NCBI GenBank assembly: GCA_024226935.1
Contig: JAAELK010000561.1
Location: 1 to 64,000 of the forward strand
DNA: 64,000 nucleotides
Reading direction: 5' to 3'
Source: Desulfobacteraceae bacterium
Lineage (GTDB): Bacteria > Desulfobacterota > Desulfobacteria > Desulfobacterales > Desulfobacteraceae
The notes beneath the pieces were generated by a model. It was not told where the DNA came from. It did not search any database and saw only the letters and a list, made by a program, of their open reading frames with translations. The translations under genes and the position numbers were made by a program. Position 1 is the first letter of the stretch. Each line of letters begins with the position of its first letter. Positions 1-8,097 of the stretch are shown here, piece after piece.

Positions 1-77
1 AACTAAACATATGAATCTAAGACCATGGGGGCGACATAAGACCACACCCTCGCTCAAATATAAAGCTTGTTATTAGC

Positions 78-365
78 ATGGAGATAATAACTGACATTGC
101 AATTCTATGTCAATTTTTAAAAACTGGTTTATCGAGTGATAGGTGTCAAAGTCCCGCAAGGATAAATTCTACGTCCGAGGAATCAAAGCAATATAAAAAA
201 CTGTACTGCTGTTGCAAAAACCACCGATGCGGCCACACCTTTGTCATGGAGCTTTCTTTTTCCCACACATTAAGCCCATCGGCCATAGATTTTCCCAAAG
301 AGTTTATTGATAAAATTTCCAGAATGACACAAATGCAACAGCAACGGCTTTTTGCTGATTTTTGA
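78..365 (+). CDS. Ogr/Delta-like zinc-finger transcription activator (possibly degenerate)
   Basis: The middle of this 95-residue protein has the hallmarks of the phage P2 Ogr / P4 Delta family: an SPAR-I element, then an LYCCC-x4-C block followed by GHTFV and LSFSHTLSPSA. Family members are small zinc-binding activators of late phage promoters. The family normally has a CxxC pair before the SPARI element. Here only the second cysteine (C23) is present and the first position is serine, so zinc binding may be impaired or the real start may lie elsewhere. The N-terminal 18 residues match nothing I recognise in the family. The gene sits next to the repeat region and the integrase, as ogr-type genes often do at element ends. 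Confidence 0.6.
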   Translation: MEIITDIAILCQFLKTGLSSDRCQSPARINSTSEESKQYKKLYCCCKNHRCGHTFVMELSFSHTLSPSAIDFPKEFIDKISRMTQMQQQRLFADF

Positions 366-407
366 TTCATACTCCACTTAAGAGAACTCCTTCAAAAAAA
401 ATGGGTA

Positions 408-719
408 CCCCCCCCATCGTGGGAAAAAGTAAGAACGTAAGGAAGTTGCAAATATCAATGTTAACAAACTGAATTAACAAGAAAAAAGATCATTACCAAA
501 AAAGTAAGAATTTAGTAAGATTTAGTAAGGGAAAAAGTAAGGTTCAATGATTTCAGTAAGTTATATTATAGTATAAATGTAATAAATAAAAGTAAGATTC
601 TTACATATTCTTACAAAATTCTTACTTTTTACAATTGCTTCCAACTATCGGAAATCATAAAGGATTACCCCTGTTATTTTTATTTCCTTACGTTCTTACT
701 TAAATCTGAGAGGGGGGGG
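408..719. repeat. Origin-like repeat region: opposed GTAAG iterons inside an inverted repeat
   Basis: No gene is seen between 366 and 943. The region is bracketed by a C8 tract (408-415) and a G8 tract (712-719). Just inside is a perfect 18-bp inverted repeat, AAGTAAGAACGTAAGGAA at 427-444 and its complement at 684-701. GTAAG occurs in direct orientation at 429, 437, 504, 515, 525, 537, 556 and 592, and inverted (CTTAC) at 600, 610, 621, 687 and 695. Several copies are 10-12 bp apart, about one helical turn. The centre (561-591) is almost pure A+T. This layout resembles an iteron-type replication origin with a DNA-unwinding element; function is inferred. Confidence 0.6.
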
Positions 720-761
720 TGACCAAAAAAAAATTTCTATATACGTGTGAGCGCGTGCGTA

Positions 762-796
762 TTTATGGCCACCTTTTATATAATGATGGCCATAAA
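762..796. terminator. Hairpin, possible terminator
   Basis: Arms TTTATGGCCA (762-771) and TGGCCATAAA (787-796) are perfectly complementary around a 15-nt AT-rich loop. T-rich sequence follows on the plus strand from 799. It could be a weak intrinsic terminator or a protein-binding palindrome; no gene ends immediately upstream. Confidence 0.35.
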
Positions 797-869
797 ACTC
801 TTTTATTTTCCAATAAGTTTGATATGATAATTGTTGCCAGGAAACTGGTACTTTTTTTATTTTCATAAT

Positions 870-908
870 ACCCCTGGGGCATAGTGCTCCAGGGGTTACT
901 TTTTTTTT
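870..908 (+). terminator. Rho-independent terminator
   Basis: The stem ACCCCTGGGGCA (870-881) pairs with TGCTCCAGGGGT (885-896) around a 3-nt loop, with one G-T pair. A nine-T run follows at 900-908. The T-run makes it directional for the plus strand, so it would stop rightward transcription from element 1 before it meets the 3' end of the oppositely oriented integrase gene. Confidence 0.8.
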
Positions 909-943
909 GATTGTATTCTTCGGTAAGCTTTTTTCTGTTTAAT

Positions 944-2125
944 TCAACTTTCGTTTTTTAACTTGTCTAAATAATCAGCCCAGTCTTGCATCATTTTGAT
1001 TCTCTGGAGGAGATATGAGGCGTGGTTGTATGCACCTCTGACCTGATTTTCATCTTTATGGGCCAGCTGTGATTCGACAATATTTGAATCCCAACCGGCT
1101 TCGTGTAATAAAGTTGATGCTGTACTCCGGAATCCATGGCCGGTGATTTCTTCTTTTGTATATCCCATTCTTCTCAGTGCGGCATTAATTGTGTTATCAC
1201 TCATTGGGCGGCTTGCTGTTCTCACGGAAGGGAATAGATATTTTCCGTGGGAAGTCAAAGGTTCAATTTCTTTAACACATGCAAGGGCTTGCTTTGAAAG
1301 GGGGACCAGATGTTTTTTTTTCATTTTCATTTTTTCGGCAGGGATCCGCCACATTGCTTTTTTCAGATCAAATTCAGACCATTCGGCCTGGCGCAGTTCT
1401 CCTGGCCGGACAAAAAGAAGTGGGGCCAGTCTTAGCGCTGTCCTGGTGATATCACTTCCCTTATATCCGTCTATTGCTCTCATGAGCTCTCCAACTTCAA
1501 CAGGGTTTGTTATGGCTGCCATATTTTTTGGCGTATATGATGTCAGGGCTTTTCTTAAGTCCCGACAGGGATCACTGTCAATATCTCCCTTGGCGATACC
1601 GTATCTAAATATTTGAGAGCAGATGGTTTTGATTCTGTGGGCACCGTCTATGGCCCCGCGGCTTTCCACTCTTTTGCAAACGGTTAATATTTCTTTTGCT
1701 GTGATTTCTTTTGGTGGCCGACGCCCAAGGTAGGGGATTACGTCATTCTCAAGACGTCCTCTTTGTTTTATTCTATGACTATCTGCCCATTCTTGCTTTG
1801 AAAACCATTCCCAGGCCATTTCGCTAAAGGTGTTTTTATTAATTTGATAGTTAGATTCCTTTTGAATTTTTTTGAGAAGCCCGGGATCAACATCGGTATC
1901 CAATTGTTTTCTAGCTTCTTGATGACGTTCCCTGGCTTCTTTCAATGATGTGGTGGGATATGTGCCAAGGGCCAAGGTTTTTTCTTTTTTGTGGAACCGA
2001 TATTTGTAGCGCCAGTATTTACCTGACTTATTTAAAAGGAGATATAAACCTTCACCGTCAAAAAATTTTTGTGCTTTTGTCCCAGGGGTTAGATTTTTAA
2101 TTTTTTGTGCTGTTAGCTTGCCCAT
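944..2125 (-). CDS. int: P4-type tyrosine integrase
   Basis: This 393-residue site-specific recombinase would catalyse integration and excision of element 1. The N-terminus (about residues 1-85) matches the DUF4102 arm-binding domain, with the DGEGLYL and ALGTYP...LKEAR elements of P4 and pathogenicity-island integrases. The catalytic domain shows RPGELR, HGFRSTAST, an LAHK box and a terminal AYNHASY tyrosine, so the R-H-R-H-Y set is complete. ATG start at 2125, 191 bp from the 3' end of tRNA-Ala and preceded by tandem 12-bp repeats that may be arm-type sites. The position and family strongly suggest tRNA-Ala is its attB. It looks intact. Confidence 0.93.
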   Translation of the reverse strand: MGKLTAQKIKNLTPGTKAQKFFDGEGLYLLLNKSGKYWRYKYRFHKKEKTLALGTYPTTSLKEARERHQEARKQLDTDVDPGLLKKIQKESNYQINKNTFSEMAWEWFSKQEWADSHRIKQRGRLENDVIPYLGRRPPKEITAKEILTVCKRVESRGAIDGAHRIKTICSQIFRYGIAKGDIDSDPCRDLRKALTSYTPKNMAAITNPVEVGELMRAIDGYKGSDITRTALRLAPLLFVRPGELRQAEWSEFDLKKAMWRIPAEKMKMKKKHLVPLSKQALACVKEIEPLTSHGKYLFPSVRTASRPMSDNTINAALRRMGYTKEEITGHGFRSTASTLLHEAGWDSNIVESQLAHKDENQVRGAYNHASYLLQRIKMMQDWADYLDKLKNES

Positions 2126-2141
2126 GACCTACCTCTCTAAT

Positions 2142-2191
2142 TGGGGGTATCTTTTTTTGCAAATACTAAAGTACCCCCAAAAGTACCCCCA
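2142..2191. repeat. Tandem 12-bp repeats upstream of int (candidate arm or operator sites)
   Basis: AAAGTACCCCCA occurs twice in perfect tandem (2168-2179 and 2180-2191). An inverted near-copy, TGGGGGTATCTTT with one inserted base, lies at 2142-2154. They sit in the integrase leader between int and the att site, where arm-type integrase sites and int operators are typically found. The core GTACCCCC also occurs at 405-412, at the outer edge of the origin-like region. The binding partner is unknown. Confidence 0.5.
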
Positions 2192-2316
2192 TTTTTTTTA
2201 GGAAGTCAAGGGAATTATTGGGAAGGGTGGGGACGCAAAAAGACCCGTGTTTGGGTCATTTGTCTTTATTTTATCAGTGTTTTGGGATCTTTTAGGATGT
2301 TCTGGGAAACTTCTAT

Positions 2317-2392
2317 TGGTGGAGCTGAGGGGGATCGAACCCCTGACCTCACGGCTGCCAGCCGTGCGCTCTCCCAGCTGAGCTACAGCCCC
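2317..2392 (-). tRNA. tRNA-Ala (GGC anticodon)
   Basis: The minus strand folds into a complete cloverleaf of 76 nt: acceptor GGGGCTG/CAGCTCC, D stem GCTC/GAGC, anticodon stem CACGG/CCGTG with loop CTGGCAG (anticodon GGC), T arm AGGGG-TTCGATC-CCCCT, discriminator A and an encoded CCA. The CCA lies at the boundary with element 1, whose integrase appears to use this gene's 3' end as its attachment site. The gene is restored in full by the insertion. Confidence 0.96.
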
Positions 2393-2512
2393 ACAAAAGA
2401 AGATGGTGATTAATAGTCGAAACGGGGGTGTATGTCAACAAAAAAGATATTTTTTTATGCATAAGAATATTTATTAAAATGTGCATTGAGATCTTTATTA
2501 AAGAATAATATG

Positions 2513-2542
2513 TTGACACAGGGATTTAGTAAGCGATAGTAT
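2513..2542 (+). promoter_or_regulatory. Sigma-70-type promoter for ppiD
   Basis: A consensus -35 box TTGACA (2513-2518) is followed after 18 bp by TAGTAT (2537-2542, four of six consensus bases). It lies about 50 bp upstream of the ppiD start, which has its own Shine-Dalgarno AAGGAGA. The -35 match is perfect; the -10 box is only moderate. Confidence 0.55.
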
Positions 2543-2590
2543 GGAATGTTTTTTTAATGATTTTACTATTGGAGAGTTAAGGAGAAAGTA

Positions 2591-4483
2591 ATGCTGCGTT
2601 ACCTGCGTGAGAATACCGGAAACTGGATTATCAAGAGTTTTCTTTGTATCATTGTAATTGTGTTTGTTTTTCTGGGAGTAGGGTCCATGAATTCCAAGAA
2701 AAAAAACAGCGTTGCCACAGTTAATGACGAATCCATCACCGTTAAGGAGTTCCAGGCGGCTTATAAGTCAATGGTTGACCGGCTTAAGGAACAATTCGGG
2801 GATAAATTGAATGATGACCTTTTAAAGGCATTAAATGTCAAGCAGCAGGCTCTTAATAACCTGATCGAACAGAAACTTGTGGAAAATGAGGCGAAAAAGC
2901 TTAATATTATTGTTTCTGATAAGGAGTTAAGTAACGCTTTGATGTCCATAAAGGCATTTCAAAAAGATGGTGTCTTTAATCTGGAGCAATACAGAAGGGT
3001 TTTGGGATATAATTCCTTAAATCCGGAAACTTTTGAAATGCGCCAACGTGCTGCCATGAAAGAGATGAAGATCAGGAACTTTGTTTTGAGTGGGGTTACA
3101 GTATCAGACGCGGAAGCAAAAACCTGGTATGCTTTCCAGAATACCAAGGTAGCTGTTAATTATATTAAGGTTGATCCGGACTCATTTACAGATGTTGCCC
3201 CCACCGAGGCCCAGATTAAACAACAATATGAAGAAAATAAGGATTTGTATAAATCTGCCTCTCTGAAAAAGGCTGTTTACCTAAAATTTTCACCCGAGGA
3301 TCAGAAAGATAAAGTGGTTCTTTCTGATGAAAAGATCAAAGATTATTATGAACAAAATATTGATCAGTTCAAAACCCCTGCAAAAGTCGAAGCCAGCCAT
3401 ATTCTCATAAAAGTGGATAAGGATGCCGATAAGCTTGCTGTGGAAAAAGCCAAAAAGCAGGCTGATACAATATATGAAAAGGCAGTTAAAGGAGAAGATT
3501 TTGCTAAATTAGCCCAAAAATTTTCCCAGGGTCCATCAAAGAGTAATGGTGGATATATTGGTAAATTTGAGAAGGAGAATATGGTAAAACCATTTGGTGA
3601 TAAGGCCTTTTCCATGAAAGCCGGAGAAATAAGTAAACCGGTTCGTACCATGTTTGGGTGGCATATAATAAAAGTTATTGCAAAATTTGATGCTTCCGTG
3701 GAAACCCTGGCCCAGGCAACCAAAAAAATTAAATCTGAATTAACAACCCAGGAGCTTCAGAACATGGCCAATTATCAGGCCGGTGATGCCTTTGACGCCA
3801 TCGTCGATGGGGATGATCTTGCGCAAGTTGCTTTGACCACTAAAAGCAAGGTGATGACCACTGGTAATTTTACTGAAACTGGTGAAGGGCTTAATTTTAA
3901 AGATGCTGCCGGATTTGCCCAGGCCGCCTTTACCCAGCCCAATGATGAAGTCAGCGATGTAAGACAATTTGGTGATGATTATTATCTTATCAAAGTGATT
4001 AAAACGATTGAGCCTAAAATTCAACCCCTGGAAATAGTAAGAAAAAGCATTGTTCTGACCTTAACCTCAAAACTTGAGAAAGAGGCCGCTAAAAAGGCCG
4101 CCCAGGCTTTGTTGAAAAAAGCTGAGACTGTTGGTGACCTTGGACAGTTGGCAAAACAAGATAATCTGACTTTGGTATCCACCGACCTGTTTACACGGAA
4201 TCAGTCCATTAAAGGAATTGGAAGTGCACCCCGGTTGGTGAAGGCTGCTTTTGATTTAGATAAGAAAAATCTTATTCACACCGGGGTATTGGAAGCCGGG
4301 CAGGCATTTTATATCATAGGTTTTAAGGAAAAACAGGTACCCAAAGATACCGTGATTGTTGAAAATTTGGTGAAAACAAAAGAACAGATTTCCCAGATGA
4401 AACAGGGACGAGACTTTTTGGCCTGGATTAATGCACTTAAGGCTAAAAGTAAAATTGATATTAATTCTGATTTGTTGAATTAA
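2591..4483 (+). CDS. ppiD: PpiD/SurA-type periplasmic peptidyl-prolyl isomerase
   Basis: A 630-residue membrane-anchored chaperone and prolyl isomerase for proteins leaving the Sec translocon. One N-terminal transmembrane segment (about residues 13-32) anchors it to the inner membrane. A SurA-like N-terminal domain follows, then one parvulin (PPIC) domain at roughly residues 260-365, recognisable by ASHILIKV, DFAKLAQKFSQGPSKSNGG and MFGWHIIKV, and a C-terminal SurA_N-like helical region. E. coli PpiD has 623 residues, so the length fits. A good Shine-Dalgarno sequence precedes the ATG. The M16 peptidase gene starts 13 bp downstream, suggesting one envelope-maintenance transcript. Confidence 0.9.
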   Translation: MLRYLRENTGNWIIKSFLCIIVIVFVFLGVGSMNSKKKNSVATVNDESITVKEFQAAYKSMVDRLKEQFGDKLNDDLLKALNVKQQALNNLIEQKLVENEAKKLNIIVSDKELSNALMSIKAFQKDGVFNLEQYRRVLGYNSLNPETFEMRQRAAMKEMKIRNFVLSGVTVSDAEAKTWYAFQNTKVAVNYIKVDPDSFTDVAPTEAQIKQQYEENKDLYKSASLKKAVYLKFSPEDQKDKVVLSDEKIKDYYEQNIDQFKTPAKVEASHILIKVDKDADKLAVEKAKKQADTIYEKAVKGEDFAKLAQKFSQGPSKSNGGYIGKFEKENMVKPFGDKAFSMKAGEISKPVRTMFGWHIIKVIAKFDASVETLAQATKKIKSELTTQELQNMANYQAGDAFDAIVDGDDLAQVALTTKSKVMTTGNFTETGEGLNFKDAAGFAQAAFTQPNDEVSDVRQFGDDYYLIKVIKTIEPKIQPLEIVRKSIVLTLTSKLEKEAAKKAAQALLKKAETVGDLGQLAKQDNLTLVSTDLFTRNQSIKGIGSAPRLVKAAFDLDKKNLIHTGVLEAGQAFYIIGFKEKQVPKDTVIVENLVKTKEQISQMKQGRDFLAWINALKAKSKIDINSDLLN

Positions 4484-4495
4484 GGATAATAAATT

Positions 4496-7354
4496 ATGAA
4501 AATCAATGCCATCGGTATAAAATTTAGTCTCCTGATTGCTCTTTTTATGTTCTCGTGTGTGCCTAAGCATCAGGTCGGTTTTTCCACCAATGGCATTGAA
4601 AATGATCCTGCCCTGGTCCATGGGGTTTTGTCCAATGGATTTCAATATGTACTCATGAAAAATTCTACTCCGAAAGACCGGGTCAGTGTTCATCTGAATG
4701 TATTTGCAGGATCGGTTAATGAAACAGATGAGCAACAGGGGGTAGCCCATTATCTTGAACATATGCTCTTTAACGGTTCTCAACATTTCAAGCCCGGAGA
4801 GCTCATAGAATATTTTCAGTCCATCGGCATGGACTTTGGGGCAGATGCCAATGCCAGCACCTCATTTTTTAAAACTACCTATGATTTAACTCTTCCCAAG
4901 GGAAATAAACAATATCTTGAAGACGCCTTTATAGTTGTAAAAGACTATGCAGGCGGAGCTCTATTGTTGGGATCGGAAATTGATAAGGAGCGGGGGATTA
5001 TTCTGGCTGAAAAAAGGGAAAGGGATTCTGTTTCCTATCGGACTTTTAAAAAAGAATTGGCCTTTGAAATGCCCGGGTCCCTTATAAATCAACGATTTCC
5101 CATCGGTATGACCTCAGTTATTAAGACCGCAGATAGAAAGCTTTTGAAAGGCTTTTATGACCGTTGGTATCGCCCGGATAATATGGCCCTGGTCATTGTC
5201 GGGGATATAGACATTCAAAAAACAAAAGAGATGATTATCAAAGAGTTCTCAAGTTTGCAGCCCCGGGAAATTACCTCCGGTAAACCTGGGAATATTTTCT
5301 GGAAATCCCGGAAGGGCATTTCGGCATTTTATCATTATGAGCCGGAAGCCGGTAATACTGAGATAACCATAGAAAGGGTTTTGCATACATCTTTTGAACC
5401 TGAAACCGTTGAAACATTAAAGCAAGCCGTTCTGGGGGATTTTGCCGATTCAATTTTTCAGAATCGGTTGTCGCGTATGGTAAGAAAGCGATCTGCAAGT
5501 TTTTCATCTGCCTCGGTTAACTCCGGCACATTTTTGCGCAATATTTCTCTGGCTGTCGTTAATGCCAGTTGTGAACCTGATAAATGGAAGCAAAGTCTTG
5601 GGCAACTTGAACAAACTCTCAGGCAAGCACTGGAAAAGGGTTTTTTACCCCAGGAACTTGCCAGGGTAAAGGCCGATTTTATTTCCAGACTTGATAGCGA
5701 TGTTCTCCAGGCTGGTACAAGAAAAACCTCCCGGTTGGCCCAATATATTCTGGGAGCCATGAATCGTCAGGAGTTGTTTTTATCTCCTTTGCAAAAACAA
5801 AAATTGTTAAAGCCCTATATACAGGGATTAACCCTTGAACAGGTGAATCAGGCATTTAAAAAGTCCTGGTCAGATGATCAAAGGCTGATCCTGGTTTCAG
5901 GCAATGCGAAGATATCTGAAAACAAGAATCTGTCTGCAAAGAAGCAAATTTTGGATCTTTATCGTAAAAGTTCCGCCCAATCTGTTAAAGAATTTAAAGG
6001 GTTTGAATCCAAATCATTTCCCTATCTTTTTCCTCCACAAGCTAAAGCTGGGATCCTGAATAAAAAAGAGAATATCAAGGGGACGGGTATCTCCCAGGTT
6101 AATTTCCAGAATAAAGTTCGCTTGAATCTTAAAAAAACGGATTTTAAAAAAGGAGAATTTTTATTCAAAGTTGTATTTGGAAGGGGGGCTGCATCGGAAC
6201 CTGAATCTGTGCCTGGATTATCTGCCCTTGCCGAATCCACCGTGCGGTTGAGCGGGTTTAAATCCATGGATCAGGATCAGATTGGAGCTGCCCTGGCGGG
6301 TAAAAATGTGGGTATCGGGTTCTCCATAAATGATAATTATTTTTCATTAACGGGGTTTGGGGATTCCAAAGAAGCAAAAACTATTTTTGAGCTTATCTAT
6401 ACTTATCTGAATGATCCTGGGTTCAGGTCCCAGGGACTTGCCCTTGCTAAAACCCATTATAGGCAAATGTATGAGGCTTTGAAAAGAACCCCAGATGGTA
6501 TTATGCGCATACGGGGTAATCGTTTTCTCGCAAACGGTGATCCAAGGTTTGGACTTTTACCCCCGGAAACAATAGATAAAATTACTTTGGAAGAGGTTGA
6601 AAACTGGCTGAAACCTGTTTTTGAAACTTCACCCATTGAGGTTTCTATTGTCGGCGATTTTGATTCTGATACCATTATAAAATATGCATCTACTTATTTA
6701 GGAGCCTTAAAAACAAGAGTGGGGTCCCCTAGGGTGGATAAGCTAAGTCATGATGTCTTTTTTCCCAAGGGTAAAAAGCTTACACTTAGTGTTGATACAA
6801 AAATAGACGAGGGTATGGTCCAGGTTGCGTTTTTAACCGATGATTTTTGGGATATTACAAAAACGCGGAAATTATCCATGTTGGCAAAGGTGTTTTCCGA
6901 ACGACTCAGAAAAACAGTCCGGGAAAAGTTAGGAGCATCTTATTCTCCCTATGTTTATAACAATCCATCCCTTGTTTATGATGGATATGGTGTGATGCAT
7001 GTGGTGGTAAAGGTAATGCCGAAAACTTCGGACTTTATTGTCAAGCAGGTGAAAAAAATTGCCGAAGATCTGAGCCGGGAGGGGGTTGGGAAAAAAGAAT
7101 TGGAGTTGGTAAAAAAACCATTCTTGAATCAATTAACGGTCTTAAGGCAAAATAACGCTTATTGGTTGAATTCGGTAATGGCTAATTGTGTTAATCACCC
7201 TGAAAAACTGGATTGGGCCAACAGCATATTATCATGTTATGCATCGGTGACCCGGGAAGATCTGACGGCTCTGGCCAAACAATATCTCAAGCCCAATGGG
7301 AGTGCTCTGATTGTTATTGCGCCAAAAAGTAAGTTAATTGACCCGGTGAAATAG
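4496..7354 (+). CDS. M16 family zinc metallopeptidase, probable lipoprotein
   Basis: A 952-residue pitrilysin/insulinase-type peptidase. The N-terminus is a signal sequence ending FSC (Cys21), which resembles a lipobox, so the protein is probably lipid-anchored in the envelope. The inverted zinc motif HxxEH is present as HYLEH (residues 85-89) in the first M16 domain. The second half has the M16 C-terminal fold pattern and a later M16-like repeat without HxxEH, as expected for the non-catalytic halves of this family. It follows ppiD in the same orientation. Substrate unknown; family members degrade periplasmic peptides. Confidence 0.88.
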   Translation: MKINAIGIKFSLLIALFMFSCVPKHQVGFSTNGIENDPALVHGVLSNGFQYVLMKNSTPKDRVSVHLNVFAGSVNETDEQQGVAHYLEHMLFNGSQHFKPGELIEYFQSIGMDFGADANASTSFFKTTYDLTLPKGNKQYLEDAFIVVKDYAGGALLLGSEIDKERGIILAEKRERDSVSYRTFKKELAFEMPGSLINQRFPIGMTSVIKTADRKLLKGFYDRWYRPDNMALVIVGDIDIQKTKEMIIKEFSSLQPREITSGKPGNIFWKSRKGISAFYHYEPEAGNTEITIERVLHTSFEPETVETLKQAVLGDFADSIFQNRLSRMVRKRSASFSSASVNSGTFLRNISLAVVNASCEPDKWKQSLGQLEQTLRQALEKGFLPQELARVKADFISRLDSDVLQAGTRKTSRLAQYILGAMNRQELFLSPLQKQKLLKPYIQGLTLEQVNQAFKKSWSDDQRLILVSGNAKISENKNLSAKKQILDLYRKSSAQSVKEFKGFESKSFPYLFPPQAKAGILNKKENIKGTGISQVNFQNKVRLNLKKTDFKKGEFLFKVVFGRGAASEPESVPGLSALAESTVRLSGFKSMDQDQIGAALAGKNVGIGFSINDNYFSLTGFGDSKEAKTIFELIYTYLNDPGFRSQGLALAKTHYRQMYEALKRTPDGIMRIRGNRFLANGDPRFGLLPPETIDKITLEEVENWLKPVFETSPIEVSIVGDFDSDTIIKYASTYLGALKTRVGSPRVDKLSHDVFFPKGKKLTLSVDTKIDEGMVQVAFLTDDFWDITKTRKLSMLAKVFSERLRKTVREKLGASYSPYVYNNPSLVYDGYGVMHVVVKVMPKTSDFIVKQVKKIAEDLSREGVGKKELELVKKPFLNQLTVLRQNNAYWLNSVMANCVNHPEKLDWANSILSCYASVTREDLTALAKQYLKPNGSALIVIAPKSKLIDPVK

Positions 7355-7386
7355 GGCCAAGCTTGTTTAATAATTGTTGAGAACCT

Positions 7387-7417
7387 GCGCAAGGGCATAT
7401 TAATAATGTCCTTGCGC
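7387..7417. terminator. Hairpin between convergent genes
   Basis: GCGCAAGGGCAT (7387-7398) and ATGTCCTTGCGC (7406-7417) form a 12-bp stem with one G-T pair and a 7-nt loop. It lies between the M16 gene (plus) and the PilZ gene (minus) and overlaps the last codons of the latter. No T-run follows on either strand, so it could be a bidirectional terminator or mRNA-stabilising stem. Confidence 0.45.
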
Positions 7418-7804
7418 AATCTGTTCAGATATATTACGACGCAGATAATAATCAAGGTCAAAAAGTTGTTTAAGGCTTAAATCCATAAATTGGATATGTC
7501 GCTTTTTGACCTTCATGGAGCTGAAAGACGGTGCCTTTGTAATCTCATAATCTAAAATGGTCCTAAAGTATAAATTTCCCACATAATAGCTCATACTACT
7601 CAAAAAGATAGTATTCTCCGGTGTTTCACCATGTTTTTTGCCATAACTATTGATGTCAATATATTGAAATGCAAGTCCGCCCATACTGATATTAATAATC
7701 TGGCCAAGTTTATGGGAATAGGGATGTATTGCCGCATATGTTCCATCAACTGCCTTATAACGTTTGTTTTGTCGTCTTTCCATGGTATGCTTTTTGTTGA
7801 CCAT
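7400..7804 (-). CDS. PilZ-domain protein (c-di-GMP binding)
   Basis: A 134-residue single-domain PilZ protein. The c-di-GMP signature is visible: RRQNKR near residues 10-15 (RxxxR type) and NISMGG near residues 38-43 (the (D/N)xSxxG motif). Such proteins act as c-di-GMP receptors controlling motility, polysaccharide or envelope functions, often through a partner protein. No output domain is fused to it. It stands alone, convergent with the M16 gene, with an ATG start and no obvious operon partner. Confidence 0.8.
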   Translation of the reverse strand: MVNKKHTMERRQNKRYKAVDGTYAAIHPYSHKLGQIINISMGGLAFQYIDINSYGKKHGETPENTIFLSSMSYYVGNLYFRTILDYEITKAPSFSSMKVKKRHIQFMDLSLKQLFDLDYYLRRNISEQIAQGHY

Positions 7805-8012
7805 AAGAACAAGTCCCCATAGATTGTGATTAACTCATCAATTTCAACAAAAATACACTTGATGTAGGGAATGCACGTTCCGTGCCATTTGATGCTTTTT
7901 CAAAAGAAGAGTCTTTTTACTGAATTTAAGAGCGGTAAAAGTCAATTAATTAACTTAAATTTGCAGGTATGGGTAAAGAGTTCCCGATAGAAGATACTCT
8001 TTTGAGGGAAAT

Positions 8013-8044
8013 TTAAGTAATAAAATGGTAATTTTATTACTTAA
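8013..8044. repeat. 14-bp all-AT-rich perfect hairpin in the recX downstream gap
   Basis: The 285-bp gap 7813-8097 holds no recognisable gene. Its one clear feature is a perfect inverted repeat, TTAAGTAATAAAAT (8013-8026) and ATTTTATTACTTAA (8031-8044), with a 4-nt loop GGTA. It lies downstream of recX (minus) and upstream of the PilZ gene start, so it could mark the recX transcript end or be an AT-rich protein-binding palindrome. There is no strong T-run on the minus strand. Confidence 0.45.
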
Positions 8045-8097
8045 TAATATAACATTTTTTTCTTATTTTATTGTGTTTATCTGTTGGATTATCTGAA

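Larger units (their letters stand above)
1..2316. mobile_element. End of integrated element 1 (tRNA-Ala site)
   Basis: This is the chromosome-proximal end of an integrated element; the rest lies before the window. It contains an Ogr/Delta-like zinc-finger gene, an origin-like repeat region, a terminator and a P4-type integrase whose gene sits beside the 3' end of tRNA-Ala. Integrases of this family usually recombine at the 3' end of a tRNA gene and leave the tRNA intact, which is what is seen here. The outer att copy is not in the window, so the boundary at 2316 is inferred from the tRNA end. Confidence 0.75.

Noticed and set aside
408-719. CRISPR array in the GTAAG repeat region
   Set aside because: Repeats are only five to seven bases, in both orientations, with no unique spacers of constant length and no cas genes.
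1143-1616. 157-residue frame antisense to the integrase
   Set aside because: It lies within the conserved catalytic domain of int, so is most likely a shadow.
2141-2413. 90-residue plus-strand reading frame across tRNA-Ala
   Set aside because: It reads through the complement of the tRNA and the 12-bp repeats; GGAEGDRTPDLTAASRA is a familiar artefact of translating a tRNA-Ala antisense.
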